Shown piece after piece: positions 1 through 7,794 of a stretch of DNA of 64,000 nt; positions within the stretch are counted from its first letter, which is position 1; each line of letters opens with the position of its first letter. Under the pieces are notes generated by a model. That model was given only the letters and a program-made list of their open reading frames with translations, was not told where the DNA came from and ran no database searches. This stretch comes from Amycolatopsis pretoriensis. Its GTDB lineage: Bacteria > Actinomycetota > Actinomycetes > Mycobacteriales > Pseudonocardiaceae. Location of the stretch: contig NZ_FNUJ01000001.1 of assembly GCF_900107925.1 (NCBI RefSeq), forward strand, positions 1 through 64,000, in the 5' to 3' direction. The position numbers and the translations under genes are program-made.

Positions 1-81
1 CGTGGTCGCCAGGGTGCGGGCGGCGGCCCGGCCGAGGCTCAGTGGTGCCTGGTCGGTGTCCACCGGGTCGGTGACGGTCAC
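1..81 (-). CDS. Family 2B encapsulin shell protein (EshA-like), N-terminal fragment
   Basis: Only the first 27 codons are inside the window, read from a GTG at 81 to the edge. The peptide contains APLSLGRAAARTLATT, which I recognise as the N-terminal arm of the cyclic-nucleotide-domain 'EshA' proteins, now classed as family 2B encapsulin shells; Streptomyces homologues have LSLGTAAARNLATT. These proteins assemble into capsids and are genetically linked to 2-MIB synthase, which is the gene immediately upstream here (27 nt gap, same strand). The call rests on a short match plus synteny. The HK97-fold and cNMP-binding domains lie beyond the left edge. The ribosome site is weak (GGGTGG), so the start is tentative. 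Confidence 0.72.
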   Translation of the reverse strand, partial: MTVTDPVDTDQAPLSLGRAAARTLATT

Positions 82-108
82 AGCGAAAACCACCCAATCA
101 TTCGTAGG

Positions 109-1224
109 TCAAGACTGGTAGCGGGGGTTGGTGGCGTGCCAGGTGAAGCCGCCGCCCATCCAGGAGCGGACGCCCACGAGGAATCGCTGCAGCTCCGGCG
201 ACGGGACCGCCATCAGCTCCCGGTGGCCGTCCTCGAACTCGTGGACGATCTTGTTGTGCAGCTCGACGGTCGCCTCGACCGCCTCCTCGACCGGACACCC
301 CCGGTCGGCGGCGATCTGCAGCACCATGTTGCAGACCGGCTTCTCGTCGGCGGCGTCCTTGGCCACCGAATGCAGGTCGTTGACCAGCACCGACGCCGTG
401 CCGGCCCGCATCATCGCCTCCCGGACGCGCGGGTCGTAGTAGAACGGCGCGGGCAGCTCGTAGCCGCCGACGGCGTCGACGAGGGTCATCGACGTGTAGA
501 AGCTGTCGTGCTGGCGGGCCGCCAGGTACTCCCACGCCGGTGGGTAGCGGCCGGTGTGGCGCCACGCCGCGTAGGCGTCCCAGCTGACGAACATCGCGAA
601 CGTCGAGTAGCAGACCCGCTGGACCAGCACGGGGGAGCCGTGCCGGCCCAGGTGGTCGATCGCCGAGTGCAGCCCGACGAGGATCGGGTCCGCCCGCAGC
701 GCTTCCTCGAGGGGCGCCGAGAACTCCCCGGCCGGCGCGACCGGGTCCATGGCCGCCATGACGAGCGCCAGGCGTGGCGGCAGTTCGGTCGGCGCCGCGC
801 CCAGCGTGCTGTCGTCGGCGTAGTAGTCGTCGGCCGCCCACCACGTCGCGTTCAGCTGCGCCGCGACGAGCAGCCGGTCCGGGTCGTCGCAGTCGGAGTG
901 GGCGAGCATCACCAGCCGGCCGAACCCGGCCTGGGCGATCTGCTCGAGGCCTTCACCGGTGAACCCGCAGTCTTCGGCCCACGCGACCAGCCGCCGGTCG
1001 ACCTCCCCGGCGAGGGCGTCGTCGACCCGTCCCTGGACGGGGCAGTACAACGGCGTCGCGGTGCCGTCGCCCCAGGGCAGGTGGGCGTAGGCCGGATCCT
1101 GCCCGGGCGCCGGCGCGAACTGCGTCGCGATCCGGGCCGCGGCCGTGCCGAGGCCGAACGGGCCCGCGAGCAGGCTCGCGGCGCCCTCGGTGGTCCACTG
1201 TGGACACGCGGTCCCGGTCGTCAT
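109..1224 (-). CDS. 2-methylisoborneol synthase (terpene cyclase)
   Basis: A 371-residue class I terpene cyclase that should convert 2-methyl-GPP to 2-methylisoborneol. The Asp-rich metal motif DDYYAD is at residues 132-137. The second metal motif reads NDLHSVAKD (282-290), with Asp where the NSE triad normally ends in Glu. VGGYELP at 252-258 matches Streptomyces 2-MIB synthases. Residues 20-33 contain GPFGLGTAAAR, resembling the N-terminal cargo motif of encapsulin-loaded 2-MIB synthases. The disordered N-terminus is much shorter than the roughly 100 residues in Streptomyces. ATG 1224 is chosen because GAGGGAGA sits just upstream; a GTG at 1242 is also open. It lies 25 nt downstream of the methyltransferase. 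Confidence 0.93.
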   Translation of the reverse strand: MTTGTACPQWTTEGAASLLAGPFGLGTAAARIATQFAPAPGQDPAYAHLPWGDGTATPLYCPVQGRVDDALAGEVDRRLVAWAEDCGFTGEGLEQIAQAGFGRLVMLAHSDCDDPDRLLVAAQLNATWWAADDYYADDSTLGAAPTELPPRLALVMAAMDPVAPAGEFSAPLEEALRADPILVGLHSAIDHLGRHGSPVLVQRVCYSTFAMFVSWDAYAAWRHTGRYPPAWEYLAARQHDSFYTSMTLVDAVGGYELPAPFYYDPRVREAMMRAGTASVLVNDLHSVAKDAADEKPVCNMVLQIAADRGCPVEEAVEATVELHNKIVHEFEDGHRELMAVPSPELQRFLVGVRSWMGGGFTWHATNPRYQS

Positions 1225-1249
1225 GGTGCTCTCCCTCGGCACGCCCGGC

Positions 1250-2101
1250 TCAGACGCGGTCGGCGGCGATGAGCAGGTAGTGGAAGCTGCCTTCGCGGTA
1301 GGCGGTCAGGAACGGCTTCTCGACGCCGGTGGCGACCGAGGACCGCTCCCGCAGCTCCCAGTACGGGATCGTCGCGGCCGTCAGGTCGACGACGTTGATC
1401 GGCACGAAGCCGGTGTCCGACAACGCCTTGAAGTAGTCGCCGCGGGCGTGGATGTTGCAGATGTAGTGCTGGTCGATCTGGCTGACCGCGCGCGACCGGC
1501 CGCCGGTGACGTCGTTGTAGCACCCGGTGATGGTCACGTACCGGCCGCCGGGCTTGAGCTGCCGGGCGTGTTCGGCGAACAGCTCGTGCAGGTCGACGTA
1601 CATCGTGCTCTCGTTGTTCCAGATGCCCTGGAACACGCCGGATTCGAAGCCGGTGTCGAGCATGTTCTTCAGGTGGTAGCGCACCGAGCCGTCGATCCCG
1701 CGCTGCCGCACGTGGTCGTTGGCGAACCCGACCTGCTGCTCGGAGATGGAGATCCCGTCGACCTGGCAGCCGAAGCGCTGGTGCGCCATGACGCTCGTGC
1801 CGCCCCGGCCGCAGCCGGCGTCGAGCAGCCGGTCGGCGGGCCCGATCGGGCCGAGGTGGTCGAGGAGGACATCGGCCTGCGCCGTCTCGAGCCGGTGCAT
1901 CTCGGCGATGATCGCCTGGTCGCGCTGGGACTCCGGCACTTCGAGCACGGCCGGGTCGTAGTCGCCGAGGCCGTAGTGGTGGTGGTACAGGCCGTCGACA
2001 TCGCCCAGCCGGAGGTTCACCGGGTCCTTCTCCGCGTTCCAGTAGTCGGCGACCGACTGCTGGTACGCGGTGCGGGTCACGGGCTGGTCGAGAGCCGTCA
2101 T
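1250..2101 (-). CDS. Geranyl diphosphate 2-C-methyltransferase
   Basis: A 283-residue SAM-dependent methyltransferase. The SAM-binding motif LLDAGCGRGG is at residues 92-101, and the N-terminal VADYWN and LYHHHYG segments are typical of GPP C-methyltransferases. It supplies 2-methyl-GPP to the cyclase encoded directly downstream, so both act in the 2-MIB (earthy odorant) pathway. ATG 2101 is preferred over the in-frame ATG 2116 because GAGGAG precedes it at normal spacing, and the longer start would place that site inside the gene. It is the first gene of the apparent operon: methyltransferase, cyclase, shell. Confidence 0.93.
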   Translation of the reverse strand: MTALDQPVTRTAYQQSVADYWNAEKDPVNLRLGDVDGLYHHHYGLGDYDPAVLEVPESQRDQAIIAEMHRLETAQADVLLDHLGPIGPADRLLDAGCGRGGTSVMAHQRFGCQVDGISISEQQVGFANDHVRQRGIDGSVRYHLKNMLDTGFESGVFQGIWNNESTMYVDLHELFAEHARQLKPGGRYVTITGCYNDVTGGRSRAVSQIDQHYICNIHARGDYFKALSDTGFVPINVVDLTAATIPYWELRERSSVATGVEKPFLTAYREGSFHYLLIAADRV

Positions 2102-2124
2102 CGAGAAACTCCTCATTCGCGTTT

Positions 2125-2143
2125 TTCCTTGGGGGGCAAGGAA
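2125..2143. promoter_or_regulatory. Inverted repeat in the leader of the 2-MIB operon
   Basis: TTCCTTG-GGGGG-CAAGGAA is a perfect 7-bp stem lying 24 nt upstream of the methyltransferase start. The 247-nt gap to the next gene (2102-2348) holds no ORF I would support, so this is the likely promoter/leader. An operator or RNA hairpin is possible; no regulator gene is adjacent. Confidence 0.35.
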
Positions 2144-2348
2144 CTCTCCGGACAGGCCGGGGTCGTCCCCTCTCCGTCGACGCTAGCGAGGAAAGATCGG
2201 CGGGGACAAGGAGCTTCACTCGCGCTGCCCGGGCGTGGCCCGTCTGGCCCAACGGGGACCCTGCGCGCGGTGGTGGACGGCAGCCGCGGAGGAACCCTAT
2301 CGAGATCGGCCGTGACTCGTCCGGCTGACGAGGCGCGACCGTGGGTCG

Positions 2349-3173
2349 TCAGCCTCGTCGGTTGTCGGTGGTGATGCCGGCGAGGAAGTAGCGTTGGGCG
2401 AGGAAGAAGACGATCAGCAGCGGCACGGTCGTCAGGACGCTGCCGGCGAGGACGATCTCCCAGCGTTGTTCACCCGCCTGGCCGAACTGGTCGGACAGTG
2501 CCTTGAGCCCGCGCGGCAGCGTGTACAGCGCCGGGTCGCGCAGGTAGATCAGCGGTTTGAGCAGGTCCGACCAGCTGGCCTTGAGCTCGAAGACGAAGCT
2601 GACGATCAGCGCCGGCCGGCAGAGCGGCACCGCGATGCGCCAGAAGAGCGTCCAGTGGCTCGCGCCATCGACCCGGGCCGCCTCGAAGACCTCGCGCGGG
2701 AGCCCGAGGAAGAACTGGCGCAGCAGGAAGATGTAGAACGCGCTGCCGAACAGGTTGCCCGCCCACAGCGGCACCTGCGTGTGCGCGAGGCCGGCGCTGT
2801 TCCAGATCAGGTAGACCGGGATCATGGTCACCGCGCCGGGCAGCATCATCGTGGCGAGCACCAGGCCGAAGAGCGCGTTGCGGCCGGGGAACCGGAAGTA
2901 GGCGAACCCGAACGCGACCAGGGAGCTGGTGAGCGTCACCGTCACGGCGGCGGCCAGTGACACGGCCACGCTGTTGAGCAGCCAGGCCGCGACCGGGGCC
3001 GCCCGCCAGATGTCGGCGTAGTTGCCCCACGCCCACGTGTGTGGGAGCAGCGCGTTGTCGAAGACCTGCCCGCCGGGCTTGAGCGAGGCGCTGAGCAACC
3101 ACACGAACGGGTAGAGGAACAGGACGGTCGCCGCGGTGAGGAGCACCCAGCGGAGCACGCGCCGCGCGGTCAC
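2349..3173 (-). CDS. Carbohydrate ABC transporter permease (MalG type)
   Basis: A 274-residue inner-membrane permease with about six hydrophobic segments. The cytoplasmic EAA loop reads FEAARVDGASHWTLFWRI, the contact site for the ATPase. GTG 3173 is chosen because it overlaps the TGA of the preceding permease (GTGA), the same junction as between the other two transporter genes. It is the last gene of the binding-protein/permease/permease operon. No ATPase gene accompanies it, so a shared MsiK-like ATPase elsewhere is likely (inference). The substrate cannot be named from sequence; a sugar or oligosaccharide is typical of the family. Confidence 0.88.
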   Translation of the reverse strand: MTARRVLRWVLLTAATVLFLYPFVWLLSASLKPGGQVFDNALLPHTWAWGNYADIWRAAPVAAWLLNSVAVSLAAAVTVTLTSSLVAFGFAYFRFPGRNALFGLVLATMMLPGAVTMIPVYLIWNSAGLAHTQVPLWAGNLFGSAFYIFLLRQFFLGLPREVFEAARVDGASHWTLFWRIAVPLCRPALIVSFVFELKASWSDLLKPLIYLRDPALYTLPRGLKALSDQFGQAGEQRWEIVLAGSVLTTVPLLIVFFLAQRYFLAGITTDNRRG

Positions 3174-4075
3174 CGGTCGCCGCCTTCGTAGTGCACGAAA
3201 CGCCGGCTGAGCCGGACCTGCACCAGCGTGATCGCCAGGATCACGAGGAACAGCAGCCACGCCATCGCCGAGGCGTACCCGAGGTGGAGGAACTCGAACG
3301 CCTGCCGGAACAGGTAGATGAGGTAGAACAACGCCGCGTCGCTGCTGTAGGTCGCCGACGCCGCGGAGCCGTAGAAGGCCGTGTACGCCTCGTCGAACGA
3401 CTGCAGTGCCGCGATCGTCTGGACGATGAGCGTGAAGAACAGCGCGCCGCTGATCATCGGGACGGTGATCCGCCGGAACCGCTGCCACGCCGACGCGCCG
3501 TCGAGTTCGGCGGCCTCGTACAGCTCCCGCGGCACGCCGCGCAGCGCGGCCAAGTAGATCACCACCGTGCTGCCCACCGACCACAGGTGCATGAGCACCA
3601 GCCCCGGCTTCACCCACACCGGGTCGGTGCTCCACTGGGGACCGTCGATGCCGACGAGACCCAGCACGGCGTTGACCAGGCCGGCCTGGCCGTTGAACAG
3701 GATGAGGAACAGCACGCCGACGGCGACCTTCGGCGTGATCTCGGGCAGGTAGAACACCGTGCGGAAGAAGCCGGCCGAGCGGCGCCCGGCCCGGCTGAGC
3801 AACGCGGCGAGCGCGAGTGAGACGGCCATCGTCGACGGCACCGAAAGCACGGTGTACACCAGCGTGTTGACGAGGCTCTTGCGCACGGCCGGGTCGTCGA
3901 GCAGCCGCCGGTAGTTCGCCCAGCCAACGGCGTCCGGCGAGCGCAGCGCGTCGTAGTCGGTGAACGACAGGACCAGGCTGGCGACCATCGGGACCGCCAT
4001 GAAGACCACGAAGCCGATCATCCACGGCGACAGGAAGGCGTACGCGGCCCAAGCTTCCTTCGTGCGCCGCTTCAC
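3170..4075 (-). CDS. Carbohydrate ABC transporter permease (MalF type)
   Basis: A 301-residue membrane permease. The first transmembrane segment is near residues 12-32 (FLSPWMIGFVVFMAVPM), and the EAA loop reads YEAAELDGASAWQRFRRI. GTG 4075 overlaps the TGA of the solute-binding protein gene, giving translational coupling. It pairs with the downstream MalG-type permease to form the heterodimeric channel. A much longer open frame extends upstream through the binding-protein gene but is a shadow: the protein similarity begins at VKRRTKEAW. Confidence 0.88.
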   Translation of the reverse strand: MKRRTKEAWAAYAFLSPWMIGFVVFMAVPMVASLVLSFTDYDALRSPDAVGWANYRRLLDDPAVRKSLVNTLVYTVLSVPSTMAVSLALAALLSRAGRRSAGFFRTVFYLPEITPKVAVGVLFLILFNGQAGLVNAVLGLVGIDGPQWSTDPVWVKPGLVLMHLWSVGSTVVIYLAALRGVPRELYEAAELDGASAWQRFRRITVPMISGALFFTLIVQTIAALQSFDEAYTAFYGSAASATYSSDAALFYLIYLFRQAFEFLHLGYASAMAWLLFLVILAITLVQVRLSRRFVHYEGGDR

Positions 4076-5400
4076 CGGTGGGCCACCGCGGCGTCGAGCG
4101 CGCGCTGGGCCTCCTGCTGGGCTTGGCGCAGCGCGTCGGCGGGCTGCTGCTCGCCCGACAGCACGCGGTTGACGGCGTTCTGCCAGGCCGTCTTGAACTC
4201 GGAGCCGGCCGGGGACGCGGGGATGGTGAACGCGCTGTCCTGCGCGCGGAGCACGGCCTGCACGGCGGAGCCGAACGCGGGGCGATCCGCCAGCTGCACG
4301 ATCGAACCGAAGATCTCCTGGTCCGCGACGCGGTTGCCGGTGTAGACGCCGGTGAACGCCTTGCCGGCGGCGCGGCGCTTCTCCGCGCGCGCCTTCGCGG
4401 CGGCGACCCACGTCGGCGCGTCGGTCATCGTCTTGATCCAGGCGCAGGCCTGGTCCTTGTGGGTGCTGCCGGCGGGGATCACCCAGGCGCTGCCGGTGAC
4501 CCAGTCGATCGGCGTGCCCGCGGTGTCGGTGAAGGGCTTGGCCGACATCCGGACGTCGGGGGAGTAGTTCGCGAGGACGTTGAGGTACCAGTCGTCCATG
4601 AGGGTCGAGGCCAGCTGCCCCTGCTTGAAGGGGTTCTTCTCGCCGAAGAAGTCGAAGGAGTCGCGGAACGCCTTGACCGCGCCCCAGCCGCCCTGCGCGT
4701 CGATCAGGGACTTGGTGTACTCGAGGACGGCGGCCAGCCGCGGGTCGTCGAGGTGGGCGGTCCGGCCGTCGCCGCTCAGCATCGCGACGCCGTTCGCCTT
4801 GGCCCACAACGGGAGGAACTCGGGGATCTTCGGGTCGAACCCGATCCGCGTCAGCCCGCTCCCCGTGCGCGCGGTCAGCTTCCGGGCCGAGTCCGCGAGC
4901 TTGTCGCGATCGGTCGTGGTGACGTCCTGCGGGCGTAGGCCGCCCGCTTCGACGGCGGCGTCGTTGACCAGCAGGACCCGGTTGTCGTAGAACTCGGGCA
5001 GGCCGTAGACGACGCCGTCGAGGGTGACCTCCTTCAGCGCGGCGGGCCGGTACTGGCCGACGTCGACGTGCTGCTGCGCGATGCAGCCGGTCAGCGGTTC
5101 GAGGGTGCCGCGGGCGGCGTAGGTACCGAGCAGTTGACGGTCGAGGTAGACGAGGTCCGGCGGGGTGTGCGAGGCGACGGCGGCCAGGAACTGCTGGGCG
5201 TCGAAGGCGCTGCCGCCGATCTTGACCGTCGCCGGCGCGATGGCCTTCCCGGCCAGGTCGGCGCGGGTGGTGGCGATCTCGTCACCGAGGCCGAACCCCA
5301 TGGTGGTCAACGAGGTTTCGCCGCCACCGCTCGACCCGACCCCACCGCACCCTGCGAGCAGCAGGACGGCTCCCGCACCGGCCAGAAGTTTCCGCACCAT
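4072..5400 (-). CDS. Extracellular solute-binding lipoprotein (ABC importer, family 1)
   Basis: A 442-residue precursor with a lipoprotein signal: positive start MVRK, hydrophobic stretch and lipobox LLAGC, with the lipidated Cys at residue 18. The remainder has the length and layout of family 1 sugar-binding proteins anchored outside the membrane. It is the first gene of the transporter operon, preceded by a GGAAGGGG ribosome site. The ligand is unknown. No regulator or glycoside hydrolase is adjacent to indicate the sugar. Confidence 0.88.
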   Translation of the reverse strand: MVRKLLAGAGAVLLLAGCGGVGSSGGGETSLTTMGFGLGDEIATTRADLAGKAIAPATVKIGGSAFDAQQFLAAVASHTPPDLVYLDRQLLGTYAARGTLEPLTGCIAQQHVDVGQYRPAALKEVTLDGVVYGLPEFYDNRVLLVNDAAVEAGGLRPQDVTTTDRDKLADSARKLTARTGSGLTRIGFDPKIPEFLPLWAKANGVAMLSGDGRTAHLDDPRLAAVLEYTKSLIDAQGGWGAVKAFRDSFDFFGEKNPFKQGQLASTLMDDWYLNVLANYSPDVRMSAKPFTDTAGTPIDWVTGSAWVIPAGSTHKDQACAWIKTMTDAPTWVAAAKARAEKRRAAGKAFTGVYTGNRVADQEIFGSIVQLADRPAFGSAVQAVLRAQDSAFTIPASPAGSEFKTAWQNAVNRVLSGEQQPADALRQAQQEAQRALDAAVAHR

Positions 5401-5463
5401 GGCACCCCTTCCCCGCGGCAGAGCCTGCGGTGGGTACCCGGCGTCCGGCGGTCCAAACCACGG

Positions 5464-7794
5464 TCAGCCGACCCAGGGGTTCGGGCGGCAGACGGCACCG
5501 TCGGCCCGGATCCGCGTGGCGGCCCCGGGTTCGGCGCGGTTGAGCTCGGCGAGGTAGGTGTTGGAGAGCCCGAAGGTCTGTTGCATCATGACGGGCGCGG
5601 GCGCGCCGGGTGCCGGGCAGCCGACGTGCCCGAAGCCGAGGGCGTGCCCCATCTCGTGGTTGACGGCGTAGGCCCGGTAGCCGGCGAGGTCGCCGCCGAA
5701 GGAGTGGGCGCCCCGGATCCACCGGGCGAGGTTGAGCACGATCCGGTGGGTCAGGTGGCACGAGGAGTCGTAGGGGATGGCGAACCCGCAGAGCCGGCGG
5801 CTGGTGCCGGGGGTGGTGAGGCTGATCCGCACTTCCGGCTTCGCGTCGGCCGCGGTTTCCCGCCGGAAAGCGACCTTGCCCTGGCCGATCCAGCCACGCG
5901 GATCGGTGAGGACGGCGTCCACCTGTTCGGCGAACCCGGGGGCGTCGACGCCGTCTTCGACTTCGACGGTGTAGGTGAACTCTTCGGCACCTTTGCCGGC
6001 CCCGGCGAGGGTGGCGGGACCGTCGAGGACGTGCCAGGTCCCGTTCCCGAGGGGGGTGACCGGCGGACCGTCGGGAAGCGCGGCGGGTTCCGGCGGCCGG
6101 GTCGTGACCGGCGCGGCGGTGGGGGAGAGGGGAGTGGGGATGCCACCGAGCCGCCGCGGTTCGGCGGCGCGGGGGAGCAGGAGAAGGGCCACGGCGAGGA
6201 CGACGGCGAAGACGAGTACGGCGGGCGGCCACCAGGGCATGGGCGCGGGGACCTCGGCTGGTGTCTCCAGGAGCTTGGCCGCGGTGAGTTCTTCGGGGGA
6301 GCGACGGGGTTCGGTCGCCAGCGGGAGAACGGCGGTGGTGGGCGGCGCGGGTTCGGGCCCGGACGGCCAGATGATGGGCGACGGCTCGGGCGAGGCAGTG
6401 GGATCGGCGGGTGGGGGCGGCTCGGTGGCGGGGTTGGCTTGTGGTGCCGGGGCGAGCGGTTCGGCTGAGATGGTCGGGTGCGCGAGCGGTGGTTCGGTCG
6501 CGAGGCGTGCTTGTGCTGCCGGGACCGGCGGCTCGGTCGCCGGGTTGGTTTGTGGTGTCGCGGTGGGTGGTTCGGTCGGCGTGGTTGGGCGCGCGAGCGG
6601 TGGTTCGGTCGCGAGGGTCGCTTGTGCTGCCGGGACCGGCGGCTCGGTCGCCGGGTTGGCTTGTGGTGCCGGGCTGAGTGCCTCAGCCGGCGCCGTCGGA
6701 GGCTTGGTCGCGGGGTTGGCTTGTGGTGTCGCGGTGGGTGGTTCGGCTGGCGTGGTCGGGTGCGGGAGCAGTGGTTCGGTCGTGAGGATCGCTTGCACTG
6801 CAGCGGTCGGTGGTTCGGCCGAGGGTTCGGTCACGAGGTTGACTTGTGTCGCCGGGGCGAGCGGTTCGGCCGGGCGCTCGGTCGCGGGACTCGCTGGTGC
6901 TGCCGGGGCGAGCGGTACGGCCGGCGTGGTCGGGTGTGCGGCCGGCCGGCGTGGTTCGGCCGGCGCGCCCGCCGGACTCGCTTGTGCTGCCGGGCTGAGT
7001 GCGCCGAGCGGCGCGGTCGGGGGTTTGTTCGCGAGGCTCGCCTGCACTGCTGCGGTCGTCGGCGCGGCCGGGCGCTCGGTCGCGGGACTCGCTTGTGCTG
7101 CCGGCGCGAGCGGTTCGGCCGGCGTGGTCGGGTGTGCAGCCGGCTGGCGTGGTTCGGCCGGCGCGCCCGCCGGACTCGGTTGTGCTGCCGGGCTGAGTGC
7201 CTCGAGCGGTGCGGTCGGGGGTTTGGTCGCGAGGCGCGCCTGCACTGCTGCGGTCGTGGGCGCGGCCGGGGGCTTTGTCGCGGGGCCCGCTTGTGCTGTT
7301 GCGGCCGGGCGTTCGGTCGCGGGGTTGGCTGGTGCTGCCGGGGCGAGCGGTTCGGCCGGCGTGGTCGGGTGTGCAGCCGGCCGGCGTAGTTCGGCCGGCG
7401 CGGTCGGCGGACTCGCTTGTCCTTGCAGCGCAGCCGGTTCAGCCGCCGGGACCATCGGTGGCTCCGGCCGCTCGAACACCCCGAACACCGGCCGCCGCAA
7501 TGGTTCCGTCGGCGGCTCGGCCCGCAACGGCGATTCCGCCGCGGGCGGCTCCGGCAGCCGAGGTTCCGGCGCCACCGGAACCCCCGGAGCCACCGGAACC
7601 CCTGGAGCCACCGGAACCCCCGCCGCACACCCCTCCACAGCCGAACGCGGCCGGGGCACCGCCCCCGCGCGGCGGAACCGCAACCGCCGGCGAGCTCGCG
7701 GCACCCCCGCCGCCGGGATCTCCTCCTCCACCAGCCGGGCCGGCCGCGGCCGGGGCTGGGGCAGCCAATCGACGCGCGCCGGTTCAGTAGGCAA
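5464..7794 (-). CDS. DUF3152 metalloprotease-like membrane protein with long repeat stalk
   Basis: About 776 residues. Residues up to ~515 are low-complexity Pro/Ala/Thr/Glu, mostly repeats of about 24-40 residues carrying PATEPP or TTPAEPLAPA motifs. One transmembrane segment (LVFAVVLAVALLLL, ~525-541) follows, then a C-terminal DUF3152 domain. That domain carries HEMGHALGFGH (713-723), the zinc-binding HExxHxxGxxH pattern of metzincin-type proteases, with VMMQQ further on resembling a Met-turn. The side of the membrane on which each part lies is not certain. The start is a TTG overlapping the end of the deacetylase gene; the N-terminus is too repetitive to fix. Confidence 0.8.
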   Translation of the reverse strand: MPTEPARVDWLPQPRPRPARLVEEEIPAAGVPRARRRLRFRRAGAVPRPRSAVEGCAAGVPVAPGVPVAPGVPVAPEPRLPEPPAAESPLRAEPPTEPLRRPVFGVFERPEPPMVPAAEPAALQGQASPPTAPAELRRPAAHPTTPAEPLAPAAPANPATERPAATAQAGPATKPPAAPTTAAVQARLATKPPTAPLEALSPAAQPSPAGAPAEPRQPAAHPTTPAEPLAPAAQASPATERPAAPTTAAVQASLANKPPTAPLGALSPAAQASPAGAPAEPRRPAAHPTTPAVPLAPAAPASPATERPAEPLAPATQVNLVTEPSAEPPTAAVQAILTTEPLLPHPTTPAEPPTATPQANPATKPPTAPAEALSPAPQANPATEPPVPAAQATLATEPPLARPTTPTEPPTATPQTNPATEPPVPAAQARLATEPPLAHPTISAEPLAPAPQANPATEPPPPADPTASPEPSPIIWPSGPEPAPPTTAVLPLATEPRRSPEELTAAKLLETPAEVPAPMPWWPPAVLVFAVVLAVALLLLPRAAEPRRLGGIPTPLSPTAAPVTTRPPEPAALPDGPPVTPLGNGTWHVLDGPATLAGAGKGAEEFTYTVEVEDGVDAPGFAEQVDAVLTDPRGWIGQGKVAFRRETAADAKPEVRISLTTPGTSRRLCGFAIPYDSSCHLTHRIVLNLARWIRGAHSFGGDLAGYRAYAVNHEMGHALGFGHVGCPAPGAPAPVMMQQTFGLSNTYLAELNRAEPGAATRIRADGAVCRPNPWVG
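6415..7440. repeat. Degenerate coding minisatellite (Pro/Ala/Thr stalk)
   Basis: Roughly 1 kb of imperfect tandem repeats whose top strand repeats blocks like GGTTCGGTCGCGGGGTTGGC and CTTGTGCTGCCGGG. Unit lengths are multiples of three, and the minus frame stays open as a PATEPP-rich stalk. Two larger duplicated blocks (around 6870-7130 and 7080-7390) are nearly identical, which suggests recent expansion. Confidence 0.8.

Noticed and set aside
6415..7440. CRISPR-like array
   Set aside because: Repeats are contiguous, coding and degenerate, with no unique spacers of constant length and no cas genes.
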